A DNA stretch of 50,780 nt from Candidatus Altimarinota bacterium (lineage in GTDB: Bacteria; Patescibacteriota; Gracilibacteria; BD1-5; UBA2023): assembly GCA_014377305.1 (NCBI GenBank), contig JACMPW010000016.1, positions 1 to 50,780 on the forward strand, in the 5' to 3' direction. Made by a program: the position numbers and the translations under genes. A model generated the notes under the pieces. The model had not been told where the DNA came from and did not search any database. It saw nothing but the letters and a program-made list of their open reading frames with translations. Shown here in pieces: positions 18,769-30,818 of this stretch (its first letter is position 1; each line of letters opens with the position of its first letter).

Positions 18769-21423
18769 ATGTCAGATTTTCCAAAACAATACGATCCAAA
18801 AATACATGAGAAAGCAAGTCAGGCACTCTGGGAAGAGAACAAGATATACCAGCCAAATGTAGATACCCGAAACTCTAAACAAGAGACGTTCTATATTCCT
18901 ATTCCTCCCCCGAATGTAACAGGCAATCTCCATCTCGGACATGCCCTAACTCTCTCGATCGAGGATATCATGACTCGCTACCATAGACTCCGTAGGGATG
19001 CAACCCTCTGGGTACCAGGGACGGATCATGCTGGTATAGCAACCCAGGCTCAAGTCGAAAAGCGTCTCGAGAAAAATGGAACAAGCCGCAAAGCAATAGG
19101 ACGAGAAGCATTTCTCGGAGAATGTTGGAAATGGATCGATGAATACGGAGGAAATATCCAGAATCAGGTCAAAATGATGGGAGCATCAGTGAACTGGGAT
19201 ATGGAGAGATTCACATTCGATGACAAGAACAATCAACTCGTCGAGAAGATATTTGTCGATCTCTATGAGAAGTGACTCATATACCGTGGTGAGTATATGG
19301 TGAACTATTCTCCAGTGCTCGAATCAGTGATATCAGATATCGAGGTCGAGCATCAGGAAGTATCTGAGTATATGTACTATATCAACTACTTTGTCTCTGG
19401 ATCAGACAAGGAGCTCCTCGTGGCGACGACTCGTCCTGAGACCCTCCTCGGAGATATGGCACTGGCAGTCCACCCAAAGGATAAAAGATACAAGAAACTC
19501 ATCGGCAAATCTGTCATCCTCCCAATCGTCAATCGTGAGATCCCGATCATCGGAGATGAGAGTATCGATATGGAATTCGGTACTGGAGTCGTCAAGGTGA
19601 CTCCTGCACATGATCCGAGTGACTTCGAGATGGGGCGTCGACATTGACTCCGTATGGACTACCGTGTCATAGAGAAGACAGGACTCATGAGTGCTGAGGC
19701 CGGAGTATTCGCTGGACTCTCCGCAGTCGGTGAGGCTCGTGATAACATCGTCGAACTACTGCGAAGCAAAGGTAATCTCGTCAGGATCGAACCATACACT
19801 CATACGGTCGGATTCTGTTCTCGAGGCAAATGCCGTATCGAGTCAGTAGTATCTACTCAGTGGTTTGTACGAGCCAGCACAATGGCCGAAAAGGTAACAA
19901 CAGGATACAAGAAATGAGAATTCAAAATAGTACCAGAACGATTCAATAAAACATTCGAAGATTGGATCTACAATCTCCGTGACTGGTGCATCTCTCGTCA
20001 GCTCTGGTGGGGACACCAGATTCCTGCATATTACGATATCAATACGGGAGAGCTCCTCGGAGTGACTCGAGATCCGAGTACTCTCTTTGCTAAATATGGA
20101 GAAGAAAATGTTCGTCGTGACGACGATGTCCTCGACACCTGGTTCTCATCGGCACTCTGGCCATTTGCAGTGCTCGATTGGGATTTTGAGAATCCGAGTG
20201 AGTTCTTCGCGAAGTATTATCCAGCCAATGTCCTCGAAACAGGCTATGATATCCTATTTTTCTGGGTGATCCGTATGCTCCTGATGGGGTATGAATATAC
20301 CTGAGAAACTCCATTCAAAACGATATATCTCCATGGACTCATCCTCGATGAGACAGGACGTAAGATGTCCAAGAGTTGGGGCAATGTCATCGATCCGCTC
20401 TCAGTCATCGAGGCTCACTCGACTGATGCACTCCGTCTCGCTGTCACTCTCGGCAATACTCCTGGGAACAATATGAACTTCTCTATGAGATCGGTCGAGG
20501 AGAACTCACTCTTTCTCAACAAGTTCTGGAATATTATCCGATTCGCCTGGATGAATGTCGGGTATATCACGGATACACGGGAATCCATAATAGAGCAGAT
20601 AACAAAAAATAAATCCGATCTCCTCCCCTACGAGGTATGGATACTCTCTCGTCTCACGGCTATCATGGATCGTGCCACTGAGGGAATGGAGAATCACGGA
20701 TTCGCTGCTGCTGGATCAGACCTGATCACGTTCATCCGGGATGAGTTCGCAGATATAGCTATAGAGGCATACAAGGTAGAAAAAGAATCGAGTAAATATG
20801 GCAAAGAGGTCATATCTCTCTGCGTCCTCGATATCATCACACTGATGCACCCGTATATCCCACACATCACTGAGACACTCTATGGGTATATCACAGAGGG
20901 TCAGCTCCTCGCGACTGCATCCTGGCCGACTCCTGCCATGTCACGAGATATGGGGAGCGAGCGAAATCTCGAACAAATCTGGGAAGTAGTACGGACTATA
21001 CGTAATATCCGAGCTGAGTCAGGCATCAAGCCAGGAGAATATCATGATACTATCATCCAGGCAAAATCAGATATGATAGGTAATCTCGAGAATAATATCA
21101 CTCTCATCTCTGGTCTCGGTCGCGTCAATATCACTCTCAATCCGAGTGGACAAGATCCTCGGGATCATGCGTATGGTATCTGTGGATCTGTCGAGATATA
21201 TATCCACAACGAGATCGATATCGCAGGGATCGAGATAGAGAAGACGAGAATCATGGGACTCATCGAGGAAAAGAGAGACTATATCAGAGCTCTCGAAGTC
21301 AAGCTCTCGAATACTGCATTCACAGCCAATGCTCCTGAGAAGATCATCAGGATCGAGATGGAGAAAAAAAATCTCGCACGAGAACAACTGGAAAAACTGG
21401 AAGAGAAATATGGAAAACTATAA
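18769..21423 (+). CDS. valS: Valyl-tRNA synthetase
   Basis: 884 aa, class I aminoacyl-tRNA synthetase charging tRNA-Val in the cytoplasm. HIGH motif HLGH at 55-58 within [20 protein letters not shown] at 532-536 in [15 protein letters not shown]; editing-domain hallmarks [11 protein letters not shown] and [17 protein letters not shown]-terminal coiled coil ([20 protein letters not shown] and onward). Four in-frame TGAs sit where glycine is expected, for example YEKGLIYRGE after the first catalytic part and RRHGLRMD in the editing domain. An in-frame TTG at 18757 lies upstream, but ATG 18769 gives the usual [10 protein letters not shown] start. TAA is followed by a strong terminator. Length is typical. 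Confidence 0.96.
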
Positions 21424-21424
21424 T

Positions 21425-21458
21425 AAAAAACTCTCTGAGATATTTCAGAGAGTTTTTT
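21425..21458. terminator. Bidirectional terminator between valS and the wall hydrolase
   Basis: 14-bp arms AAAAAACTCTCTGA / TCAGAGAGTTTTTT with a 6-nt loop, between convergent genes. Confidence 0.85.
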
Positions 21459-21459
21459 A

Positions 21460-23442
21460 TTACTTCAATCTAAATTCAAAATCATCCTTCACAAATTCTC
21501 ACTTGAGGGCAGATAAACATCTGATCGTATTATTGTGCCAATTCGAGTTCGATGAGGCATAGATAGCACCACCAGAATTGCCCCAACGAGAGAGCTCAGA
21601 TAACTTGGTATACTTACCGAGGTATTTGTTGTTGAACGTAGCAGTCATCCACTCGAGTCACTCAGCTGGCGATGCGAATGAGTAGGTACTACCACTATCA
21701 GTATTACCGATGTTACCGATATTGTAGGGAGTCTTGAGGTGGTTACCGAGAGTCGTCTCTGCGAGACCGATACAGATCATGAAGCTCGGATCGATATTCG
21801 CTGATAGAGCTGTATCTACCCACATCTGCCACTTATTAAAGTCAGGAGTAGCATAAGTCGCAAGGAGGTATTTTTGTCGTTCTGTCTCATCTTTACCTAC
21901 GAGGTTGAATTTCTTTTTGTACTGAGTTGTATCTGACCCCGTACCTGAGAGCTCTACGATATCAGCAAGGAACTTGTCCTGATAGACTGGGAGTAGACTC
22001 GAGTAGTCCATAGTTGCTATCGAGAGATAGCGAAGTGGATCAACACTCTCACGATTGCTCCATACCTCGAAGTGGAGATGAGCACCACTCGTCATCGGAC
22101 CAGCACCAGGAGTCCCGATGGCTCCACCACTGCGAGCAATCAGTTGTCCCCTTTTGACAAATTCATATTTGGATACCTCTATCTCAGAGAGATGACCATA
22201 TACCGTGAGGAGACCGTCGGCATGTTTGATAGCCATATATGAGTATCAACCTGGAACAGGAGGGAGGATATAGGTCACATAGCCATCAGCTGGAGCGACT
22301 ATCTCAGTTCCCTGTTCAGTTGCTATATCAATAGCCTCATGTTGGCTATGGAGAGCCTGATAGTAGTCAGCATCATGGAAATATGTCGTGATACGACGGC
22401 TCGGGACTGGCCAGTCGAGGATATTCGGCGTATCGACTCTTTTTTCTCATTTGGCGAGCTCTTTTTCATTGATAAAATACTGCCTAATGCGAGCACACTC
22501 AACAATCTGTGTATCAGTTTTCTTGGATTTATTGCAACTATACTTGGCAAGCAAGAGGTCAAATGACTCGCTATAACGATCACTCGCCTCTTTCCAGAGA
22601 ACCTCAACCTGAGCCTGAGCTGTCTGCTGGGATGCAATATACTGTACATAGAGAGCCTCTTGTCACTGAGTGATATCTAGGAGATGAGATCGCTCTACTT
22701 GCTGAGATATGAGAGTAGTATTCTGAATCGCGAGTCCTGAAAGGAGAGTCTCGAGTACAGATTGTTCATTTTGGGTCTGGATACTCGAGAGATAGTAGGC
22801 TCTCACGAGAGATCGGTACTCATCGACGAACTGTTGTCCCATCTGTGTGAGGAGTGTTTTGTAGGTGATATCAGAGAGGGTGAAGTCACTATCCTCAGTC
22901 GTGAGAATCATACTCTTGATGAGATCGATATTACCAGTCGGATCGAGGATAGAGTTCCCTTCTGAGTAGATATTTTTGAGGTAGGCAAGGATGATCTGTC
23001 GATGCTCGCGGATACGAGTCCTGAGAGTGAGTCCATCAGACTGAAGCTGTTGGATTTTTGTCTGTTTGAGCTTGATATCGAGAGTTGTTTGAGTGATAGA
23101 CTCAGTGGTCACGCGGATAGACTCTGCGAGTACTGCGAGTGCTTGTTCGAGTGATACACGGACTTCTCCTATGGCATTTTTTTTTGACTGATAGACTCAT
23201 TGCATTGTCTGGAGCCTATTTCTGAGAGACTCGAGTCAGTTCATAGCATATTCATCCTCGAGTATCTTGCTCGCATCATGGATCTCAAACGGTGATGACT
23301 CGAATAGGATATCAGCCTGTTGTGCCTTAAAATTATCCAGAATACGACCTGATGTCGTAGTATCTATAGCACTCCCAATAGTTGGTGAGAGATATGAGAT
23401 GACGAATAGTAGAGTGAATACTGTTGAGAGAATCTTGTTCAT
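21460..23442 (-). CDS. Modular cell-wall hydrolase: EnvC-like coiled coil + M23 peptidase + lysozyme-like domain
   Basis: 660 aa, exported. Signal peptide MNKILSTVFTLLFVISYLS. Residues ~60-340 are long helices typical of EnvC/NlpD-type regulators. An M23 (LytM) domain follows: HSQHEAIDIATEQGTEIVAP (~372), LLTVYGHLSEIEV and HLHFEVWSN (~456). The zinc-site pattern H...D and H-x-H is present, so it may be an active endopeptidase rather than an EnvC-type activator. The last ~140 residues (SANIDPSFMICIGLAETTLG, YNIGNIGNTDSG, SELSRWGNSGG) resemble the lysozyme/glucosaminidase-like fold with a catalytic-type Glu in GLAETTLG. The enzyme would then cut both peptide and glycan. Six or so TGA glycines, including in PPVPGGYSYM, are needed for one frame. 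Start ATG 23442, stop TAA 21460. Confidence 0.85.
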
Positions 23443-23539
23443 ACATATATGCTAGCACATGACAACAAAAATACCCACTTTCTTGTATATTTTTGTTCTG
23501 GAATTGTATGGATTTTTCATCTAAAATATTTATGATATA

Positions 23540-24829
23540 CTATTTATCAAGACTATGGAAAAATGCTTCTTTTTTCTGCATCCAGCTAGCAGTTTGTCGT
23601 GGGAGCTTGTGAATATCGAGGAGATTTCAGAGGAGCAACTTGATACCCTCTTCGATGAATATCGTATTCTGGCTTCATTTGGCATAGACGATCGTATCTG
23701 TCTGATTCTGTGCGAGATCATCCTTGATATGCTCTCACGCCTCTCGGGATGAGAGATAGAGGAGTGTATGAAAATGAGAGGAGAGAATCGGTGCTACATA
23801 GTCCCTCATCATAGGCCCTACGAGATAAAACGATACACGACTCTCATGTGGTATGATATCACAGATCTCATGAGCTAACTGCTCATGTATCTCTCTCGAG
23901 ACATCACCGAGCTCTCGCATATCCCCGATGAGGAATATGACCCTATGTGAGTGGAGGAATGATCTCATAGAGACAATACCCTCTCTCAATGAGAGATATC
24001 CACCATTGTAGCTGCCATCGATGATCATCGAGTCATGGATACCAGATAGTATCGATGACCGCCCTGTCTCAGGAGATCAATGTGATGCATATAGTGCAAT
24101 ATGAGTAGGATCTATCCTGAGTGCATCTGCGATGGGATAGAGAGGGAGGAGATTTTCTATCTGAAAAGTACCAATAGCAGGGAGTTTTATTGGGTATTCT
24201 TTTTTGGAGTATTGAACTACGGCTCTCGTTCCAGAGATATCCATCTCGATATGGGCTGCATCGATGTCTGAGAGTGCACCGAGAGAATAATAGAGTGCAT
24301 CGAGATCTATATATTGACGCAATGACTCATGGATGATACGTATACTCGCGTGTTCTATGAGTAGGAGCTTATTTGCCCTATAGATATCGAGTGAGCCAAA
24401 TTGTTCGAGATGATTGGGCTCAACCGGCGTGAGGATCGCAATATCTGGAGTAGCTATAGAAAGGAGAAACTGCATCTCTCCAGGATGATCGATCCCATAT
24501 TCGAGAACGAGATATCTCGGATAAGAATGCAAGAGTCGAGAGAGGGCAACTATAAAAACCCAAATCCAAAGAAATGGATTACGACCTGGAGTACGACATC
24601 CAATTATCGTGAGTGGCAGGCCATATTCCCCATTGTAGTGATGGAGGGAATAGCTGACATTTTTGTTCCCATATTGCTCTACGAGAAAGCGAGCAATATG
24701 AGTTGTTATAGTTGTTTTACCGACAGTACCAGTGACACCGATGATATATGGACGATGTCTGGATACGATGAGTCGAGCAAAAAACGCGAGGATGGGAAGA
24801 AGAATATGTTGCATATAGTAGCAAATCAT
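23540..24829 (-). CDS. MurF-like Mur ligase with hydrophobic N-terminus and no N-terminal UDP-binding domain
   Basis: 429 aa. The ATP-grasping centre starts almost at once: IIGVTGTVGKTTITTHIARF at residues ~30-49 is the Mur-ligase P-loop. LVLEYGIDHPGEM, TPVEPNHLEQFGSL and IEMDISGTRA follow the central domain. The C-terminal ligase domain has DGSYNGGYLS, FLIGDMRELG and IVYAKGSQNTIFIEE, the MurF-type KGS motif, whose Gly is TGA-encoded. Mur ligases add amino acids or D-Ala-D-Ala to UDP-MurNAc peptides; here the usual N-terminal UDP-substrate domain is replaced by a ~25-residue hydrophobic segment, so the protein may be membrane-attached and act on another (perhaps lipid-linked) substrate. That is inference. 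TGA reading carries the frame to TAG 23540. ATG 24814 is an alternative start. Confidence 0.82.
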
Positions 24830-24882
24830 AGAGAATAGGAGAAGAAAATCAAGTCAAAGCGATTTGTAGATCGTATTTTTAT

Positions 24883-24910
24883 TTGCGAAATGATAAACAT
24901 TGTATACAAT
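24883..24910 (+). promoter_or_regulatory. Promoter of the 125-aa protein gene
   Basis: TTGCGA, 16 nt, TACAAT, leader of ~29 nt to ATG 24946. Confidence 0.5.
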
Positions 24911-24945
24911 TCAGATCAAGTACAGTACTCCCTAATCCTCCTCTT

Positions 24946-25323
24946 ATGGCTCAAGTCACTCGTGATAACTTCATATTCACTATCCTCGATGAGATCCAGC
25001 TCCAATACACAGAACTCGTCGAGCTCGTACTCGGAAGCGAGTCAATAGATAACAATGAAAAACAATACTGGTTCGATATCCTCCCATCTATGACAGATGA
25101 GCAAGTAGATAGACTGTTCAATATCCTCATGACAGAGCGTCGTCAGCTCGAAGAGCTCAATCTCAAGTATCAAGAAGAGATCAAGACTCTCAATGAGAAA
25201 CATCTCATCGAGTGGCAATCTCTACAGTCACAAAAGGCGAAACAACAGGTACAAAATGCTGAAAAGTCTGATACATCAAAAGCTGATGCAGCCGATACTC
25301 TCGGACTTCTTGGTAATTTTTAG
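24946..25323 (+). CDS. Small helical cytoplasmic protein, unknown function
   Basis: 125 aa, no signal peptide or membrane segment. It begins MAQVTRDNFIFTILDEIQLQ and contains a stretch YWFDILPSMTDEQVDRLFNI, followed by a likely coiled coil (ERRQLEELNLKYQEEIKTL) and a low-complexity Q/K/A/D tail ending LGLLGNF. Short acidic proteins of this layout recur in candidate-phyla genomes, but I know no function. An in-frame TTG at 24883 is part of the promoter, so ATG 24946 is preferred. No TGA in frame; stop TAG. Confidence 0.7.
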   Translation: MAQVTRDNFIFTILDEIQLQYTELVELVLGSESIDNNEKQYWFDILPSMTDEQVDRLFNILMTERRQLEELNLKYQEEIKTLNEKHLIEWQSLQSQKAKQQVQNAEKSDTSKADAADTLGLLGNF

Positions 25324-25350
25324 TATACTGCAAACAAAAAAATAATACGT

Positions 25351-27243
25351 ATGATACAGATAAACGGACTCCATAATAACCATACATCTAGTACGAGATC
25401 AACCAGATCACATATTCTCACTCCACATGATGCAGTGAGTCTTTTTTGTATTATCGACGGAGAGGATGAGTCAATTGTATCGATACTTGAGGATCATATT
25501 CTTGAGAGTATTTCATCAACAGAATGGAATCCGAGAGAAACGAGCCATGATTTTAGTTATATAACAGAGCACTACAATACTTTTGTGACGAGTTTTCCAC
25601 GAGAAGATATCTCAGATATCCGTATCCTCCTCGGTATGTTGCAATGAGAAGATCTCACTCTCTCAACAGTATGAGGGACGCATGGAGTATTTATAGAAGA
25701 GAGTGGTGACTGTATCGATATAACGGTACATGAGAATCGTTCTCATGAATTCCACTCTATAACAAATGGCAAGATTCCAGTAGGAACAACTGTCTATCTT
25801 GCAAATGACGACATAGAACATATCCTCGGATATGATGTACTCACAGAGCTTGCTCGTCTCACTCCAGATATCTGGAGTGAGACGAGCAAGCGTATTATCG
25901 AGAGAGAGATAGCAGTGAATCTCCATATTATCAGACTCTCTCATCGATCATACATAAATCCAACTATCCAAAATGGGAGATGACGTAAGCAATGAGATAT
26001 ACTCAGTAATCGGGGCATAGTATTCATTGAATATATCAGGAGTAAAAAGATGTGGGAGAAAACAAAATGAATCATCCAAAAACTCCCAATACTTTCAGGC
26101 CCAAGGTATCAATTTGCATTTCTCAGTGTTGGCATATTGCTCCTCTTTGCACTCGCCTATTCACTGATATCGAGCATTCTTGGTGTCCTCTCTACCAATA
26201 TGTCTGATAGCAAAAATCTCCTTATCCAAGCAAAAATACTCGTCGATGATGGGCAAAAACTCTCAGGAAATCCTGTAGCATTCAATACGAAAATAACTCA
26301 AGCTGAGAAAATATTATTTGATCTAAGAAAGGAACAGACACACATGGTTGATACTCAGGAGCTACTGAGTAGAATTGCAACGATGAAAAAAGAAGTATAT
26401 GATATTCAATCGATAGATATGACTCAGTTGAATTCTATCATACCATTCAATCCTGCAGAATTTAACCCAGTTGGTGTGATCGAAAAAGATAAAAAGCTCA
26501 TCCTCCTTGGTGAAGAATGAGCTATACTCAATTATGTTACTGGTGATAAAACTATTCGAGTGATTCCATATCCTGGAGGAGAGAGGGTAAAAAGTTTTGA
26601 CTCTGGAGAAGATGGATCGATATATATTCTCACTCTACAAAATCATATCCTATCACCTCGTCGTGACGATTTTGCCTATGTGAATGTCACATGACAAAAT
26701 TCATGGGAAGATGCACTTTCGATAAAAACATTCAACGGGAATATATATCTCCTCGATGCTGCAAAAAATCAAGTACAGAGACACAAGCCGGGAGTCAATG
26801 GATTCTCACAGAAATCAGGGCTCATGGAACAAGTCCAGAGCGCTATATTCGACCTCAGTATCGATGGAGGAGTCTATCTCTATATGGATGATGGTAGGAT
26901 TCTCAGATATGCCGGAGATAAAAATACCATCACACCTATCATACTCAATAAAATACCAGGAGAATGGTCCATAGATACGAGTAAAACAAGCATATTCATA
27001 ACTCGTAGTTATCTCTCATATACATACATCCTCAACGGAGATCATATTTGGATATTTCAACCGGACTCCAAGAGATTCCAAGATGTGAAAGCCTGGAACT
27101 ACATATGACAGTTTGAGCTCAAATCGAGTCATAATGCAAAACATATCAGTGTACCACGAGATGGACTCATCTATGTAACCACTGCGGACTGAGTATATGA
27201 CCTCAAATTTGAGTTCGTTGATGGGAAAATTATTTTTAAATAA
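25351..27243 (+). CDS. Single-span membrane protein with cytoplasmic PP2C-like N-domain and external repeat domain
   Basis: 630 aa. Residues 1-245 are soluble; parts such as DDAVSLF-like HDAVSLFCIIDGEDE and LTLSTVGGTHGVFIEESGD faintly recall PP2C-type phosphatase-like domains, but the metal-binding aspartates cannot be confirmed. One transmembrane helix lies at ~250-280 (FAFLSVGILLLFALAYSLIS). A coiled coil follows (~285-360), then repeated blade-like units (DGGVYLYMDDGRILRYAGDK, DGLIYVTTADGVYDL) that suggest a beta-propeller outside the cell. About ten TGA glycines, several in blade turns, must be read through. It is followed by recO after 22 nt. The function is unknown; the layout suggests a sensor or signal transducer. 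Confidence 0.75.
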
Positions 27244-27265
27244 ATCATACCCACCCAAATAAACT

Positions 27266-27844
27266 GTGTATAAAACCCATGCCATCATCCTCAGTATCAG
27301 TCGAATCCGTGACAATCAGACACGTATTGTTATGGTATCTCAGGAATATGGCAAAATCACAGGTTGGTGGAATAAAAAAAATATCACTGGTATCGATCTT
27401 GGAGATATCATAGAAGTACTCATATCTCGTGATGGTGGCAAGAATCAAATCAAAAATGTCGATATCAAAACTCCAGGCTGGGGTCGTACCTGGAGCTATG
27501 TTAGGATCGTAGCATTCCTCGAGACACTCCGCATCATAGGTAAAATAAGTATAGAATGAATGGAATGTAGATGACTCTATGAGGATATAGCTGAATTTAT
27601 CAAGTATGGAAAAACAGAGGATATAAATAACTGACACAATACTATATTCCAGATGCGTCTTCTCAAGTCTCTTGGTTCCATGGATAGAGAGATGCTCAGC
27701 AATGATCCAATTCTCAGATATATTTATGATAATATATCTCATGCCCCTCTGAGTCGTATACTCTCATCTATAAATATAAAAACAGAACACATATCCCAGA
27801 TACACCAGATCAATCTCCACTCACTCTATATGCTAGAAAGATAA
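27266..27844 (+). CDS. recO: DNA repair protein RecO-like
   Basis: 192 aa. The N-terminus MYKTHAIILSISRIRDNQTR, then IVMVSQEYGKITGWWNKK, matches the RecO OB-fold (TxAIVL...R...Vx.FT.E.GK...KG.). A helical part with FLETLRIIGKISIEGMECRG and the rest fit the RecO C-domain, though it is shorter (RecO is usually ~230-250 aa) and no zinc cysteine cluster is seen. RecO loads RecA through RecFOR in gap repair. The start must be GTG 27266, because an in-frame TAA lies six bases upstream. Three TGAs are read as Gly. pilD begins four bases after the TAA, so the two are surely co-transcribed. Confidence 0.75.
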
Positions 27845-27848
27845 ACAC

Positions 27849-28802
27849 ATGATTTTTTTAATTTTCGGATCTCTTGGACTCATATTTGGAAGCTTCTCCA
27901 CTGTACTCATTGAGAGGTGGCATAGCGGAAAATGAGGTATTATGATGGGTCGTAGTGAATGTCCACACTGTCATCATACGCTCACATTCTGGGATCTGTT
28001 TCCCCTCTTATCATATCTATGGAATCGTAGTAAGTGCTCTCACTGTGGTACAAATATCCCATTATTCTATCCGATGGCAGAGCTCCTTATGGGCTGTATT
28101 TTTGTCATAGGAGCATACGCAGGTATACGTATATGAGTAGATCCTATCAGTGGTGAGATGCTTCTTCTTCTCATATTTATATTCACAACAGGGGTATATA
28201 CTCTCTATGATCTGAGGTATATGGAAATACCTGATCAGATCATGGTACCAGTGATATATATACTTCTTGCTATACCATTTATATCTATCTTATTCGCGTC
28301 ATACTCAGGCTATACTTTTCATACTTTTCATATACCAACTATTGATCGACTATTTGGAGCAATAATACTATATACTTTTTTCTATTTGCAGATATTGATT
28401 CCTGGTTGATATTACCTCATACAACGTAGGGATTGGAAACACTTTTGAGAACTCATTATCGGATATATAACATTCCCGATAATGATGCTCATAGATATAT
28501 GGAAAAAACCAAAAAAAGAAGAATCTCTCGATATACCGACTTGGATCGGTGGTGGCGATCTGCGAATTGCACTATTTATATGACTCACCCTTGGTATAGT
28601 ACACGGCATAGCGAGTTTCGCATTTGCCTATATTATAGGAAGTATCGTATGAATTGGTATACTGTTATATAACATCCTTAGATGAAAACAAACAACATCG
28701 CAGATTCCTTTCGGTCCGTTCCTATCAATAGGATGGATACTGAGTATCTTACTCTATCCAGAGATAATAGTTCTATATAATATATTGGTCACAGGTCAAT
28801 AA
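27849..28802 (+). CDS. pilD: Type IV prepilin peptidase / N-methyltransferase
   Basis: 317 aa, polytopic membrane aspartic protease that cleaves and N-methylates type IV prepilins. The N-terminal domain has the two CxxC pairs of the zinc-binding cytoplasmic loop (CPHCHH ~38, CSHCGT ~64). The catalytic aspartates lie in YDLRYMEIPDQI (~119-130) and in the GGGDLR motif (~235), matching the GxGD family. About seven glycines are TGA-encoded, including one just before GIMMGRSECP. It lies four bases after recO. A pilin-like protein is encoded ~2 kb downstream at 30787 and is the obvious local substrate. Length is slightly above typical (~260-290). Confidence 0.92.
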
Positions 28803-28869
28803 AAAATATCTCGACTTTCGATATAAAACCGATATACTCATTCTCAAATCCATAATCTATATACATACT

Positions 28870-29400
28870 ATGTCCCAAGATAAACAAATAAAAGCTCTCC
28901 GTGATCTCGTGCAGGCAGCTGAAAACTCTATAAGATCAGCTCGAAAGATCCTCGATAGTCTCCTCGGAGATATACCTCGAGATGAATTCGATATCAGTAG
29001 TTCTGACCTCTCGAGCTATCAGTCATGAGATGACAAGATAGTAGAATGAGTATTCACAGGTGATGCTATGTTGGGTCCTGATGGATCAGTATACCCAGTA
29101 CCACAGAACTACTCGTCAAAATCGCTCCTCGTACAAGGAAGTAGACTCAAAGCAACTATCGAGAGTCATGGTGGTATAAAATACAAAATTATAGAGGAGA
29201 TACCATTTGAAACAAGTATAGGTATAGTAACGAAAAATGGAGATAAGTATGAGATCACTACTAATATGAAGACATACAAAGTACTCATGGCGGCAATCAC
29301 ATTTCATAAGTGTAGTGTTGGAGATACTGTGAGTATCCGTACACCCAAGTGAAAAGATGCTACATATGCTGTCATCGAAAGCATCATACCTAAGATATAA
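28870..29400 (+). CDS. Conserved hypothetical protein of candidate-phyla type
   Basis: 176 aa, soluble. An N-terminal helix (ALRDLVQAAENSIRSARKIL) is followed by an all-beta part starting GVFTGDAMLGPDGSVYPVPQ, with LLVQGSRLKATIE and KVLMAAITFHKCSVGDTVSI. From memory, proteins with GVFxGxxMxGPDGxxYPVPxNYxSKS-type sequences recur across CPR bacteria without known function. The repeat-like beta domains recall small barrel or RNA/translation-associated folds, but nothing catalytic is visible. Three TGA glycines. It sits 67 nt after pilD and 26 nt before the next gene. Confidence 0.7.
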
Positions 29401-29426
29401 ATCTATTATATAACATATCCTCTCCT

Positions 29427-30818
29427 ATGTGAAATGACTACTCTCGATCTCGATGAACTACAACGAGCATCCCATGGCTCTGGGTATGAATACTCGGGGG
29501 TATTATTTTAGTCATTATCATAGCAATATCATTTGGTGGAAACAAGAGTATAGATACTGACAGAGCGCATCTGATAATATCACCGCAAACAAGTGCTAGT
29601 AGAGTATTCATAGCTATGACGGAGTCATCCAAAAATCGAATCACAGGAACAGGAGGACAGCCACTCTATGTATGAGATAGATCTATATCAGTCGAAGCTG
29701 GATGAGCAACTGCAACAAATAGTAATATGTATGTAGATCTCGATGAGCGAACAGAGATGATATACGTAGCCCATACGAATACTGGCGATACTCTAAAACT
29801 CACAAAATGAAGAGTCTGGATCAAACAAGTCGGAAATACTACAACTACAGAAACTAAAAATATATCAGTCATCACAGATGCTGGTAATACAGCTATTGTA
29901 GAGCAAAATAATCAAATCTATTCGAGCGTCTACGCCATAGTATGAGATATACGGATTCATACATCAGTATGAGAATATGTTCTCAAGACGGGCAATAGAA
30001 TAATGATATCCGCATCTGATCTTGCCAATCCAGCATTACAACTATCGAGTCTTGTATGAGGAATAGACGAAGGTATATCAACAAATGCTCTTTTCATACG
30101 TAATGATGGTGAAAAACTCCTCAGAGAGCTCCTATGAGTAAGTTCGGCAACTGGAGCCACAGGTACTAATACATGATCGACTATAATACCATCTCAAAAT
30201 ATATCGATAATCGAACCCCTCGACTGATCCATAGCAACGAAATCAACAATTATGGTAAGGTGATCTATAGGATCTAAAGATATCGTACGAGTTACACTCA
30301 ATGATATAGATACAGTAGTGAGTCCCGTGAATTCTACATTCACATTCTCCGGTTTTACCCTTATCGGGGAAATCAACAATATCGTATACAAGGCATATGA
30401 CTCTACTGGTAAACAAGTTGAAAAATGAGTATTGACTGTCTATGGATCAAAACAAGCAATGCAGAATGTAACACGACTCATCCCAAATACTTCACCGATA
30501 TCGAGTAAAGAATTCCAGATCGTGAGCCCAGCGAGTAATCCATATGTAATGACTGATCGATCTATCAAAGTACAGTGAACAGTACCAAAGGATACTGTAA
30601 CCTACATTATGGTTAACGACTACAAGCTCCAGAAATATATACCGAATAGCACCAGTTGGTACTATTTTGCCAATATGGACTCAGGAACCATGCAAAATGG
30701 GATCAATCTCTATACTATCAAATTCTATGGCATAGGTAATAACCTCCTCTATACTCAGCTATTCACGATCATAAAAGAATCAAAAAATGCAACTCTCTCT
30801 GGTGAGGCATCTCGATAA
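29427..30818 (+). CDS. FecR-like single-span membrane protein
   Basis: 463 aa. The second codon is TGA (start MGNDYSRSRG). A transmembrane helix follows at ~19-38 (WLWVGILGGIILVIIIAIS). The external part has LKLTKGRVWIKQVGN, VITDAGNTAIVEQNNQIYSS and VGDIRIHTSVGEYVLKTGN, a pattern like the FecR domain (LxxGxxxxxV...ItTp.Gxxxvxg..f.V...GxxxtV..G.V.V). Then come Ig-like parts (IIEPLDGSIATKSTIMVRGS). Well over ten TGA glycines. In other bacteria FecR domains are sensors or peptidoglycan-anchored structural modules. The end overlaps the start of the pilin-like gene by 32 nt, which implies co-translation and a shared role in surface assembly. Confidence 0.72.

Noticed and set aside
23555-23880. Open frame on the + strand that extends further when TGA is Gly
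   Set aside because: It is antisense to the C-terminal ligase domain of the MurF-like gene, which has conserved motifs in its own frame.
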